DNA of 64,000 nucleotides from contig NZ_BJWH01000007.1 of assembly GCF_007990265.1 (NCBI RefSeq), positions 1-64,000 of the forward strand. The letters run 5' to 3'. Positions 52,102 to 60,221 of the stretch are shown piece by piece. The notes under the pieces are model-generated. The model was not told where the DNA came from. It saw only the letters and a program-made list of their open reading frames with translations, and did not search any database. The translations under genes were made by a program, and so were the position numbers. Each line of letters opens with the position of its first letter. Positions within the stretch are counted from its first letter, which is position 1. Source of the stretch: Cellulomonas terrae. GTDB taxonomy: Bacteria > Actinomycetota > Actinomycetes > Actinomycetales > Cellulomonadaceae.

Positions 52102-52323
52102 ATGGCACTCACCTATGACGAGGCCGTCGCCGTCCAGCGCCAGCACGAGGCGCGGCTCATCGAGCTCGACGGCGTCAACGCGGTCGGTGTGAAGCAGACC
52201 GACTCCGGCCTGGTGCTCGAGGTCACCGTCTCCCCGGACGTCGACCTGCCCTCCGAGCTCGACGCCGCCGAGCTGGACGGTCTGCCGCTCAAGGTCGTCC
52301 GCGGCGGCTACACGCTCCAGTGA
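52102..52323 (+). CDS. 73-residue protein resembling the protease N-domain
   Basis: The whole protein (RLIELDGVNAVGVKQTDSGLVLEVTV ... LPLKVVRGG) follows the same pattern as residues 15-70 of the neighbouring protease: a helix, then GV-x-x-[IV]-x-VG-x-K and a strand of alternating Val. It diverges from the protease gene across 129 bases. A free copy of a domain otherwise fused to the protease suggests it binds the same partner, perhaps as inhibitor or adaptor (inference). Confidence 0.65.
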   Translation: MALTYDEAVAVQRQHEARLIELDGVNAVGVKQTDSGLVLEVTVSPDVDLPSELDAAELDGLPLKVVRGGYTLQ

Positions 52324-52429
52324 CGCGCTGAAGCGCGGTCGTCGACCGGGGCCGTGCGGCGTCGGTCGCCTGGGGTATCTTTTCGGGCGGCGCCTGGCGC
52401 CGGTCTGCTGTCGAGGAGCTGGGGGCACT

Positions 52430-53005
52430 GTGACGCGACGAGTGTGGACTGCCGCGGCCCTCGTGGTCATGGCCCTTGCCGCGGCCGGGTGCACCCCGGG
52501 TGAGCCCGAGCCGGAGCCGACGACGAGCGCGAGCCAGGCGGTCACCCCGACGCCCACGGCGGACCCTGCCGAGGCGCAGGAGGAGGCTGCGGTGGCCGCC
52601 GCGACGACGGCGCTCACCGCGCTGATGCAGGCGGTCGACGAGTTCGCGCAGGGCGGGTACGTCGACCTCGGCCCGCTCAGCGGCCTGGTGGGCGGCGACC
52701 TCCGCACGACCCTCCCCGCGACCTATGAGCAGTCCAAGGCCAAAGGCGCGCGGCAGACCGGTTCGACGGTGCTCGAGGACATCACCCTGGTGGAGTTCCA
52801 GCCGGGTCCGTCGGGGGGCGGCCGTGAGCAGGTCATCCTCGAGGCGTGCGCGGACAGCACGGGCAAGGACGTGGTCCTTCCCGACGGCTCGTCCGCCCTG
52901 GACCCGAGCTTCCCGAAGCGGCTGACGATGACGTACACGGTGCAGAACAACGACGGTCACTGGACGGTCGACGCCGTCGAGCCGGATGCCGCGCGTCCGT
53001 GCTGA
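52430..53005 (+). CDS. secreted lipoprotein
   Basis: 191 residues from a GTG. The signal peptide AALVVMALAAAGC carries a lipobox Cys (residue 21), followed by an acidic Pro/Thr spacer and a small beta-rich domain with Cys near LEACAD and at the C-terminus. Its stop overlaps the next gene start, so the two are coupled. Unknown function at the outer face of the membrane. Confidence 0.75.
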   Translation: MTRRVWTAAALVVMALAAAGCTPGEPEPEPTTSASQAVTPTPTADPAEAQEEAAVAAATTALTALMQAVDEFAQGGYVDLGPLSGLVGGDLRTTLPATYEQSKAKGARQTGSTVLEDITLVEFQPGPSGGGREQVILEACADSTGKDVVLPDGSSALDPSFPKRLTMTYTVQNNDGHWTVDAVEPDAARPC

Positions 53006-53898
53006 CCGAGCTGGGCGCGGCCGGGCTCCTCGTGCTCGCGGCGGGACTGGCGGCGGTGGCGCCCCCGACCTGCTCCGTCACCGGCCTCGGGGGCGAGTGC
53101 CAGGTCGAGGCGACGGACCCGGGGTCCCCGGGTGATCAGGGGACGCCGCCGGGAGGTGGGGGAACGTCCACGGGCCCGCGGGTGTGCAGGGGGTGGTCGG
53201 GCGAGGAGATCGAGTGCGTCAACGGCCTGGGGACGTGGTCGGACTCGCGCAGCTGCTACATGCAGCCGGCGGACCCGCAGCCCCCGTTCGAGGACCCCGT
53301 CTGGGAGGGGCGCACCGACGGGGTGGTGTACCGCTGCATGATCCCGCAACCGGGTTCCAGCGCGATGTGGACGACGTACCAGTGGCTGCCGGAGGCGTTG
53401 CCCGGCCCCTCGCCCCGTGAGCTCGCGCAGGCGGCGGTCGAGCAGATGGAGTTCCGGGCTGGTCTGCTCGGGATGAACCCCGACGCGGACGCGCTGTCGG
53501 TCGTGGGCCTGCAGACGTGGTTGTGGATCGCCGATCCCGACGAGCACACCGTCGGCCCGATGACGCGGACGGCGACCGCCGGCGCCGTGTCGGTGACCGC
53601 GACGGCCCGGTTGGACGAGGTGGTGTGGGACATGGGCGACGACGGCGCCCCGGTGTCCTGCGACGGCCCGGGGACCCCGTACGACCCGTCGTACGGCGGC
53701 GGCGACTCCCCGACGTGCGGGTACACCTACGACCGGTCCTCCGCTCGGGAGCCCGACGAGGCGTACACGGTGACCGCGACGTCGCGGTGGGTCGTGGAAT
53801 GGGCCGGCGGAGGGCAGTCCGGGACGATCCCGATGGAGTTCTCCCGGTCGGCGGAGGTGCGCGTCGGCGAGGTGCAGGCACTGGTCACCCGGCGCTGA
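52999..53898 (+). CDS. secreted Cys- and Trp-rich protein
   Basis: 299 residues. A GTG inside the previous stop starts a signal-like segment (LGAAGLLVLAAGLAAVAPPTCS). The secreted part has at least eight Cys and many Trp (WSGEEIECVNGLGTW, MWTTYQWLPEAL) and a TQTWLW-like Trp cluster (LQTWLWIADPDEH). The layout with the lipoprotein recurs in actinobacteria, as I recall, but has no known function. Confidence 0.7.
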   Translation: MLTELGAAGLLVLAAGLAAVAPPTCSVTGLGGECQVEATDPGSPGDQGTPPGGGGTSTGPRVCRGWSGEEIECVNGLGTWSDSRSCYMQPADPQPPFEDPVWEGRTDGVVYRCMIPQPGSSAMWTTYQWLPEALPGPSPRELAQAAVEQMEFRAGLLGMNPDADALSVVGLQTWLWIADPDEHTVGPMTRTATAGAVSVTATARLDEVVWDMGDDGAPVSCDGPGTPYDPSYGGGDSPTCGYTYDRSSAREPDEAYTVTATSRWVVEWAGGGQSGTIPMEFSRSAEVRVGEVQALVTRR

Positions 53899-53918
53899 AC
53901 CGCCGCTAACCTCGGACG

Positions 53919-54515
53919 GTGCTCAGCGCCGAGGAGATCGTCCGCCATTCCCCGTTCGACCCCGACGGCCTCGAGTGGGTGGTGCCACCGGAGCCCGGCG
54001 AGATCACCGTCGTCGAGTACGACCCCGCCTGGCCGGCCGCGTACGCGCTGCTCGCCGACCGCGTCCGGGACGCGCTCGGCGACGACGTGCTCGCGCTCGA
54101 CCACGTCGGGTCCACCTCGGTCCCGGGGCTGGCGGCGAAGCCGATCATCGACCTCGACCTGACCGTCGCCGACTCGGCCGACGAGGCGCACTACCGCGCA
54201 CGGCTCGAGGCCGCCGGCTTCACGCTGCTCCTGCGCGAGCGCAACTGGCACGGGCACCGTATGCACCTGCACGACGAGTCGCGCGCGCACCTGCACGTCT
54301 GGAGCCCCGACTGCCCGGAGGCGGTCCGGCACCTGCTCCTGCGCGACTGGCTGCGGGAGCACCCGGAGGACCGCGAGGCCTACGCGGCGGCGAAGCGCTC
54401 GGCCGCCGACCGGCTGCGCACGGACGGCGGCCCGGCGGCCGACTACAACGGGCTCAAGGCGCCGACGATCCGCGAGATCCTCGACCGCGTCTTCCGCGCG
54501 CACGGCCTGCTCTGA
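53919..54515 (+). CDS. GrpB/UPF0157-family protein
   Basis: 198 residues from a GTG. VVEYDPAWPAAY and DHVGSTSVPGLAAKPIIDLDLTV are the family signatures, with a nucleotidyltransferase-like core (GST ... DLDLTV). Helical C-terminus. Possibly a nucleotidyl-transfer or CoA-related enzyme; function is not settled for this family. Confidence 0.88.
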   Translation: MLSAEEIVRHSPFDPDGLEWVVPPEPGEITVVEYDPAWPAAYALLADRVRDALGDDVLALDHVGSTSVPGLAAKPIIDLDLTVADSADEAHYRARLEAAGFTLLLRERNWHGHRMHLHDESRAHLHVWSPDCPEAVRHLLLRDWLREHPEDREAYAAAKRSAADRLRTDGGPAADYNGLKAPTIREILDRVFRAHGLL

Positions 54516-54519
54516 CGGG

Positions 54520-54820
54520 TCAGGGGATCGTGCTCCGGTCGATCCCCAGCGTCGCGACGAGGTCCTCGTGAAGCTCGAACCAGACGCGGTGGCAGGAGTC
54601 GGCGTCGGTGCCGTCGACCCAGCCCGTCCCTCCGGCGTGGGCTCGCCGTCGCGCCGCGGCGAATCGCGCGTCGTAACCCCCGAACCGGGCCAGCAGCAGT
54701 CGGAGCCGGTCGGCGAGCGGCGCCCATGTCCTGCCGGTCCTGGTCGGCCACGGCCAGCAGGCGGTCCAGGGACGCGTCGCCGGGCTCACCCAGCTCGAGG
54801 AACTCCCGCTCGGGCTTCAC
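54520..54820 (-). pseudogene. small gene with single-base frameshift
   Basis: From a GTG at 54820, overlapping the upstream stop, the frame reads EREFLELGEPGDASLDRLL and VADQDRQDM. An extra G (CCC at 54723-54725 on the plus strand) then shifts it, and the other frame continues PLADRLRLLLARFGGYDARFA through HRVWFELHEDLVATLG to 54520. Deleting one base restores about 98 residues. No family was recognised. Sequencing error in a short homopolymer is possible. Confidence 0.5.
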
Positions 54821-55028
54821 AGGGCGACCACGACGTCGTGCCAGTCCGGGTCGCCCGCCGGGACCGTGAACGTGCTCGCTGAGGCAGCATCCCCGTCGCC
54901 TGCAGCAGCTGCCCGCCCGCGGTCGTCGGACCGTCGGCGAGCCCCGAGCGCTTGCGGATCGCCTCCGGCGACGGCCATGCCCACCCCCAGCTGGTTGGTA
55001 CGGCGCTCGCCCGGCCGCGAGCGCACAC
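54817..55028 (-). pseudogene. fragment of partner gene, frameshifted
   Basis: One frame gives WGWAWPSPEAIRKRSGLADGP and then LLQATGMLPQ. Another frame carries STFTVPAGDPDWHDVVVAL to a stop at 54817. The junction lies near 54880. The start is not identifiable. Together with the next pseudogene it looks like a decayed two-gene unit of a small-protein system. Confidence 0.4.
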
Positions 55029-55124
55029 GCTACCGACCGACGGCCGTCCCCTGGTCCGGTACGGGTGGATCTGTCACCCGGACGGCACGCCGCCTGTGCG
55101 GCCGGGTCGCTACAGTCGCGGCTC

Positions 55125-55304
55125 ATGGCTATCGTCACCGTCCCGGGTTCCACGTCCGTGACCGCGCGGGCGTCGGTGCTCGCCGCTGCCGCGGACGCGG
55201 GCGCGGTGACGCTCTTCGGCGCCGTCCTGCTCGCGCTGGGGCTCGTCCTGCTGCTGGTCGCCCTCGCCGGCCTGGGGATCCAGAGCATCCCGGTGGTCGG
55301 GTAG
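55125..55304 (+). CDS. small one-helix membrane protein
   Basis: 59 residues: a short polar N-terminus and one long helix (VTLFGAVLLALGLVLLLVALAGL). It starts at an ATG and ends two bases before the next GTG, so it is likely co-expressed with the DUF6314-like gene. Function unknown. Confidence 0.5.
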   Translation: MAIVTVPGSTSVTARASVLAAAADAGAVTLFGAVLLALGLVLLLVALAGLGIQSIPVVG

Positions 55305-55306
55305 CC

Positions 55307-55726
55307 GTGCTGCTCGACAGGTTCGCCGGATCCTGGTCGGTCGACCGCGCCGTGGTCGACGCGCGCGCCGGGCTGGAGGGTCACCTGACGGGCACGGCGC
55401 AGTTCGAGCCCACCGGCGACGGGGCGCTGGCCTATGTCGAGTCCGGGGTGCTGACCTTCGGCGGGCACGTGAGCCCGGCGCGTCGACGACTGCTGCTGCG
55501 GGGTGCGGGCGGCCGGTCCGTCGACGTGCTGTTCGGCGACGGCCGCTTCTTCTACCGGTTCGACCTCGTCGACGACGCCTGGTCCGGCGAGCACCCGTGC
55601 TCCGCGGACACCTACCGCGTGACCGGACGGTTCCTCGACGCCGACCGGTTCGAGGAGGTCTGGCACGCCCTCGGCCCGTCGAAGGACTACCGCCTCACGA
55701 CGGTGTACCGCCGGTCCGCCACCTAG
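55307..55726 (+). CDS. DUF6314-family protein
   Basis: 139 residues from a GTG. The recurring pattern is intact: DRFAGSWSVDR, LTGTAQFEPTGDGALAYVESG, RSVDVLFGDGRFFYRFDL, CSADTYRVTGRF and GPSKDYRLTTVYRR. It is a small beta-barrel probably binding a hydrophobic ligand. Its stop overlaps the convergent arr gene by four bases, which is unusually tight for opposed genes. Confidence 0.8.
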   Translation: MLLDRFAGSWSVDRAVVDARAGLEGHLTGTAQFEPTGDGALAYVESGVLTFGGHVSPARRRLLLRGAGGRSVDVLFGDGRFFYRFDLVDDAWSGEHPCSADTYRVTGRFLDADRFEEVWHALGPSKDYRLTTVYRRSAT

Positions 55727-56151
55727 TCGTCGATCTCCGCGGTGCCCGACCGCTCGAGCTCGGCCAGGTGCTCCCGCATCGCCCGGAGCTGCTCGGGCGG
55801 GTGCCCGACCCAGTCCTCGACCTCCCCGACGACGCGGACCGGCTCGCGGGTGCGGTAGGACCGCGTCGGGTTCCCGGGGAACCGCTTGTCGGTGACGTTG
55901 GGGTCGTCCTCCAGGGCACCGGTCGGCTCGACGACGTAGATCCGGCCGCGCCCGGGACCGTGGGCCAGCTCGGCGCCCCACGTCGCCGCGTCGAGGGTCG
56001 CGGTCACGTAGACGTGGCCGGCGGTCCTGCCTCCGCCGAAGTTCGAGCGGCGGCCAGGCTGCAGGACGTCTCCCACGTGGAGGTCCGCCTTCGTCCCGTG
56101 GAACAGGGCTCCTGACTCGTGGACCTCGAAGGGTGTCGGACCGGTCGTCAT
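55723..56151 (-). CDS. arr: rifampin ADP-ribosyltransferase (Arr)
   Basis: 142 residues, the usual Arr length. Signatures: LFHGTKADLHVGDVL, SNFGGGRTAGHVYVTATLDAATWGAELA, GRGRIYVVEPTGALEDDPNVTDKRFPGNPTRSYR and the acidic VVGEVEDW. It uses NAD+ to ADP-ribosylate rifamycins at the 23-hydroxyl and so confers resistance. Chromosomal arr genes are common in actinobacteria. It overlaps the CoA-transferase gene start by four bases and would be co-transcribed with it. Confidence 0.92.
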   Translation of the reverse strand: MTTGPTPFEVHESGALFHGTKADLHVGDVLQPGRRSNFGGGRTAGHVYVTATLDAATWGAELAHGPGRGRIYVVEPTGALEDDPNVTDKRFPGNPTRSYRTREPVRVVGEVEDWVGHPPEQLRAMREHLAELERSGTAEIDD

Positions 56152-57515
56152 GTGCTGCCTCCTCGTTCGGCCCCCCACCGGGGCTCGTCGGTGCCCCAGA
56201 GGCGGGGCGGTCGGGTCCAGTCCGTCGGTACGCCCGCGACCCCGATCGGGGACAGGGCGTGACGGAGCCGTCCGTAGGGGGAGTCGGTCTCGGTCAGCCA
56301 CCGGTCCGGCTCCTCGGGAGGCTCGGCGGGTGCCGGCAGCGGCGCGATGCCGAGCAGCCAGGTCGCGGTGCCCGCCAGCGACAGGCGCACGTGCTGGCCG
56401 CGGCCGGTGACCGCCCGATCGGTGAGCGCGCGCAGGACCGCCGCGGCCAGCAGGTAGCCCGTGCCGTGGTCGAGCGCCTGGACGGGCAGGGTGCCGGGGC
56501 GTCCGTCGTCCGTCGCCTCGACGACAGAGATGCCCGTGCCGGCCTGGACCAGGCTGTCGAAGCCTCGCCGGCCCGTCCAGGGCCCGGCCCAGCCCCAGGC
56601 GCAGAGCTCGGCGACGACCAGCCCGAGTCGTCGCGCGACCAGCGTGTCCGCGCCGAGCCCGTGGCGGTCCAGCGCGCCGGGACGGTAGCCGGTGACGACG
56701 ACGTCCGCGGTGTCGAGCAGCGCCTCGAAGGCGGTCCGGTCCGCTGCCTGTCCGAGGTCGAGCCGCGTCGTCCGCTTCCCGAACCCCGTGTCGATGTGCG
56801 TGCCGCGGTCCTCGGGCAGCCACGGGGCGTCGACCCGCAGCACGTCCGCGCCGAGGAGCGCGAGCGTCCGGGTGGCCACCGGTCCGGCCAGGACCCGGGT
56901 GAGGTCGAGGACGCGGACGCCCTGGGCGGGGAGCGTGGCCGGCGGCAGGGGACCGGTCGTGTCCTCGCCGGAGGCGACGCGGGTGACGAGCGGCTCGTCG
57001 AGCGCTCCCGGCGGGGCGACGGCGACCGCCAGACCGCCCGCGGCGTAGACCGTCTCCTGCACGTCGATCGCTGTGCGCTCGCGGAGCGCCGCGGACAGCC
57101 GGTCGACCAGGTCCGCGTCGTCGCCGGAGTCCGGCAGTCCCAGCGCCGCGAGCAGTCGCGCCCGGTGGTGCGGGTAGTTGGCGTGCGTGCGCACCCAGCC
57201 GTCGGCGGTCGGCCAGAAGCGGGAGAGCGGGGCGAAGAGCGGGATCCGGTGCCCGTCGACGCGCAGGTGGCGCTCGCTCGCGAAGGCGACGGCGACTGCT
57301 CCCTCGTCGACCCGGACGGCCGGCATGTCGCGCCCGGTCCGCGCTGCGAGCAGCTCGGCGGCGGCGAGCGAGCACACCCCGACGCAGGCCCGGGAGAGCT
57401 CGCGCGTCGGCAGCCTGCCACCCGGCTGCGGCGTCCCCGTGGAGGAGACGTGCTCGACCAGGCCTGCCGGACCGCCGAGCGCCCGCCAGGCGTGCGCGGT
57501 CGCGGGATCTGTCAT
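56148..57515 (-). CDS. CoA transferase, family III (CaiB/BaiF)
   Basis: 455 residues. It has the two family III halves: an N-terminal GGPAGLVEH / ELSRACVGVCSLAAAELLAAR region and the catalytic part with GVRVLDLTRVLAGPVATRTLALLGADVLRVDAP, where Asp is the usual catalytic residue, and later GFDSLVQAGTGIS and HGTGYLLAAAVLRAL. It transfers CoA between carboxylic acids. The order of halves looks permuted relative to short family members. It diverges from cmtR across an operator. Confidence 0.87.
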   Translation of the reverse strand: MTDPATAHAWRALGGPAGLVEHVSSTGTPQPGGRLPTRELSRACVGVCSLAAAELLAARTGRDMPAVRVDEGAVAVAFASERHLRVDGHRIPLFAPLSRFWPTADGWVRTHANYPHHRARLLAALGLPDSGDDADLVDRLSAALRERTAIDVQETVYAAGGLAVAVAPPGALDEPLVTRVASGEDTTGPLPPATLPAQGVRVLDLTRVLAGPVATRTLALLGADVLRVDAPWLPEDRGTHIDTGFGKRTTRLDLGQAADRTAFEALLDTADVVVTGYRPGALDRHGLGADTLVARRLGLVVAELCAWGWAGPWTGRRGFDSLVQAGTGISVVEATDDGRPGTLPVQALDHGTGYLLAAAVLRALTDRAVTGRGQHVRLSLAGTATWLLGIAPLPAPAEPPEEPDRWLTETDSPYGRLRHALSPIGVAGVPTDWTRPPRLWGTDEPRWGAERGGST

Positions 57516-57538
57516 CTCCCGCACGCTAGCGCCCCTCG

Positions 57539-57560
57539 CAGTACAGCGTTGCGTGTACTG
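57539..57560. promoter_or_regulatory. ArsR/CmtR-type operator
   Basis: CAGTACA-gcgttgcg-TGTACTG has 7-bp exact arms and ends three bases before the cmtR ATG at 57564. It is in the divergent gap with the CoA-transferase gene. This placement fits metal-relieved repression by the downstream sensor; the start would be near-leaderless. Confidence 0.7.
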
Positions 57561-57563
57561 TCC

Positions 57564-57899
57564 ATGCGCATGGGGACGGCCACGCTCACGCACACCTCCG
57601 CGCTCGCCCGGCTGGGGCACGCCCTCTCGGACGAGACACGCACCAAGATCCTCCTGTCGCTGCGGGAGGCTCCGGCCTACCCGTCGGACCTCGCCGACGC
57701 GCTGGGGGTGTCCCGGCAGGTGATGTCGAACCAGCTCGCGTGCCTGCGGGGGTGCGGGCTCGTCGAGTCCGTCCCGGACGGGCGCCGCACCTGGTACCGG
57801 CTCGCGGACCCGCGGCTGTCGTCGGCGCTCGCGGACCTGCTGGGCCTGGTGCTCGCGGTGGACCCGTCGTGCTGCGGACCGGACTGCGCCTGCGCATGA
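57564..57899 (+). CDS. cmtR: CmtR-type Cd(II)/Pb(II)-sensing ArsR repressor
   Basis: 111 residues. The winged helix carries the CmtR-specific metal motif in the recognition helix, NQLACLRGCGLV, with Cys60 and Cys64 equivalent to Cys57 and Cys61 of Mycobacterium CmtR. A Cys-rich end (DPSCCGPDCACA) supplies the third ligand. In CmtR, Cd or Pb binding releases the operator. The operator just upstream and the CDF exporter overlapping the stop (ATGA) make a complete sensor-exporter unit. An ATG two codons on is an equally possible start. Confidence 0.88.
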   Translation: MRMGTATLTHTSALARLGHALSDETRTKILLSLREAPAYPSDLADALGVSRQVMSNQLACLRGCGLVESVPDGRRTWYRLADPRLSSALADLLGLVLAVDPSCCGPDCACA

Positions 57900-58558
57900 G
57901 CAGCATCTCGACCGACCGCCGACCACTGCTCGAACGGCGGATCCGGTGGATCGTCGCGGCGACGATCACGTACAACGTCGTCGAGGCCGGCGTCGCGCTG
58001 GTCGCGGGCCGGATCGCCTCGTCGTCGGCCCTGATCGGGTTCGGGCTCGACTCGGTCGTCGAGGTGCTGTCCGCCGCCGCGGTCGCCTGGCAGTTCTCCG
58101 CCCCGGACCCGCGCACCCGCGAGCGCGCCGCGATGCGGACCATCGCGCTGTCGTTCTTCGGCCTGGCCGCGTTCGTCACCGTCGACGCCGTGCGGACCCT
58201 GCTGACCGCGGCCGAGCCGGAGCACTCGACGGTCGGCATCGTCCTGGCCGCGGTCAGCCTGGCGGTCATGCCGGTCCTGTCCTGGGCCGAGCGCCGCACC
58301 GGTCGCGAGCTCGGGTCGGCCTCCGCCGTCGCGGACTCCCGGCAGACCCTGGTCTGCGCCTACCTGTCCGCCGTCCTGCTCGTGGGTCTCGTGCTGAACA
58401 GCACGCTCGGGTGGTGGTGGGCCGACCCGATCGCCGCCGTCGTGATCGCCGGGTTCGCGGTCCGGGAAGGCATCGAGGCCTGGAAGGGCGAGGCGTGCTG
58501 CACGCCGGTGTCCCAGCTCGTCGGCGACGGGGAGCACTGCGCGGACGGCTGCTGCTGA
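57896..58558 (+). CDS. short CDF-like metal exporter, paralogue of the left-edge pseudogene
   Basis: 220 residues, about six membrane helices (IVAATITYNVVEAGVALVAG, GFGLDSVVEVLSAAAVAW, LGWWWADPIAAVVIAGFAV). It lacks the cytoplasmic domain of usual CDF proteins and ends in a Cys-rich tail (GEACCTPVS, GEHCADGCC), which may bind the metal sensed by CmtR. The ATG overlaps the cmtR stop. Position 131 of the left-edge copy is a stop where this gene has TGG, so this is the functional copy in the window. Confidence 0.85.
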   Translation: MSSISTDRRPLLERRIRWIVAATITYNVVEAGVALVAGRIASSSALIGFGLDSVVEVLSAAAVAWQFSAPDPRTRERAAMRTIALSFFGLAAFVTVDAVRTLLTAAEPEHSTVGIVLAAVSLAVMPVLSWAERRTGRELGSASAVADSRQTLVCAYLSAVLLVGLVLNSTLGWWWADPIAAVVIAGFAVREGIEAWKGEACCTPVSQLVGDGEHCADGCC

Positions 58559-58564
58559 CGCGCG

Positions 58565-59089
58565 TCACTGCGCCGGCACGCACCCGCCGTCGGCGATCAT
58601 CCCGTCGGTCTCCACCTCGGCGTGGTCCGCGTCCAGCGTCCCGACGAGGCACAGCCCGCCGACCGAGATGATCACCCCGATCGACGACGGTGCCGCGGGG
58701 TCGCCGGCCGCCTCCACCCAGGGCACGTCGGGATCGAACCCGGCGGCCTCGAGCGCGTCGTGCACGGCACCGACCGACAGCGGGCCGCCGACGAGGGAGG
58801 CCAGGGCGTCCTGCGCTGCGACGCGCTGCGGCTCGACCTCGGCCCGGCTCTCCTCGCCCGGCTCGAACCGCTGCCGGTACGCGTCGTTCTGCGCCATCGC
58901 CGCCTCGCCGTCGTAGGGGACGCAGTCGGACGGCATCTCCTGCCCCTCCACGATCGGGCACGCCGCCGTCGGCGTCACGGACGCCGACGGGTCGCCTGCA
59001 GCGGTGCCACCGGGGCGGCCGGCGCAGCCCGCGACGAGGAGGACGACGGCGACGACCGGGACCAGCGCGGCACGGGTGCGGGTGAGCAT
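58565..59089 (-). CDS. lipoprotein with Cys-rich C-terminus
   Basis: 174 residues. Signal peptide and lipobox (VVAVVLLVAGCAG), then an acidic domain with Cys in AACPIVEG, SDCVPYDG, GLCLVG and GGCVPAQ. Opposite the CDF gene and convergent with it. Unknown function; a surface lipoprotein. Confidence 0.75.
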   Translation of the reverse strand: MLTRTRAALVPVVAVVLLVAGCAGRPGGTAAGDPSASVTPTAACPIVEGQEMPSDCVPYDGEAAMAQNDAYRQRFEPGEESRAEVEPQRVAAQDALASLVGGPLSVGAVHDALEAAGFDPDVPWVEAAGDPAAPSSIGVIISVGGLCLVGTLDADHAEVETDGMIADGGCVPAQ

Positions 59090-59291
59090 GCCCGCCAGGC
59101 TCGCACCGGTCGCCGCCGTCTGTCGTGCGGTCCGCCCGATCGTCACCGGACCGAGACCGGGCCGTGTCCGACGGAGACCTGCAGGTCGGGATCCCCCGAC
59201 GCACGAGCAGATGTCCGCCTGCGTAGCGACGGCCTGCGTGGGTCTGGCGGGCGTAGCGTGGAGCGATCGCACCGGGACGAGGGGGCTCACC

Positions 59292-60215
59292 GTGAGGCGT
59301 TCGTGGATGACCGGGCTGGTCGCCGTCCTGCTCGTCCTGGGCGGGTCGTCCGCGGTGGCGTCGCCGCCGGGAGGGCCGCCGCACCGGGGTCATCCCGTCC
59401 ACGTCGTCATCGGCGACTCGCTGCCGGCCGGTCAGCAGTCGGTGCCGCCGGCGATGGACTTCCCGACCACGGCGGCGCTGTGGAAGGCCAGCGGCTTCGT
59501 CGCGCAGTACCACCGGGTGCTCCGGCACGAGCTGGACTGCGCGCCGGGACGTCCGCACCACCACCGCGGCCCGGGGAAGAGCTGCCACGCCCTGGAGCTG
59601 GTGAACCTGTCCCGGACCGGTATCCCGGGCGTCGCGGCGGGAGTCACGACGGCGACGGTCCTGCAGCCCGGTGACCAGCTCGACCAGGCCGTGGCGCTGA
59701 TCGAGGCGCGCAACGACACCCGGTCGCCCCGCGACGACGTCGAGGTCGTCACCGTCTCGGTCGGGGGCAACGACCTGTACGGGCCTGCCGTGCGGGCGTG
59801 CGTCCCCCCGACCGGCTCCTGCGTGCCCGCGCTCCAGGAGACGTTCACCGGCTTCGAGGCCCGGTACGACGAGATCCTCGCGACTCTGCGGGCCGCGGCC
59901 GGCCGGGACACGGTGATCCTCGCGATGACGTACTACAACCCGTTGCCGTACTGCGCCCTCGGCGCGGCGGACCCGGCCACCGCGCGCGTCCTCGGCGACT
60001 TCATCCTCGAGGGCGGCGACATCGGCCTCGGTGCGCTGCCGCTCGGCTTCAACGACCGGCTGCGGGTGGTCGCGGACCGGTACGACGCGGTCGTCGTGGA
60101 CACGTTCGGGACGCTCGGCGACGGGGACTTCGTCGGCGGCGCGGACTGCGTGCACCCGGACGGGGACGGTCACCGGGCGCTCGCAGACGTGTTCGCGACG
60201 ACCTTCCCGGGCTGA
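59292..60215 (+). CDS. secreted SGNH-type hydrolase
   Basis: 307 residues from a GTG. Signal peptide (TGLVAVLLVLGGSSAVA), then block I VVIGDSLPAG with the Ser nucleophile in GDS, block III GGNDL, and a C-terminal DCVHPDGDGH with the catalytic Asp-x-x-His. This is a GDSL/SGNH lipase or esterase acting outside the cell. The Cys pairs (LDCAPG, KSCHAL, RACVPPTGSCVP) probably form disulfides. Substrate unknown. Confidence 0.88.
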   Translation: MRRSWMTGLVAVLLVLGGSSAVASPPGGPPHRGHPVHVVIGDSLPAGQQSVPPAMDFPTTAALWKASGFVAQYHRVLRHELDCAPGRPHHHRGPGKSCHALELVNLSRTGIPGVAAGVTTATVLQPGDQLDQAVALIEARNDTRSPRDDVEVVTVSVGGNDLYGPAVRACVPPTGSCVPALQETFTGFEARYDEILATLRAAAGRDTVILAMTYYNPLPYCALGAADPATARVLGDFILEGGDIGLGALPLGFNDRLRVVADRYDAVVVDTFGTLGDGDFVGGADCVHPDGDGHRALADVFATTFPG

Positions 60216-60221
60216 TCGCTG

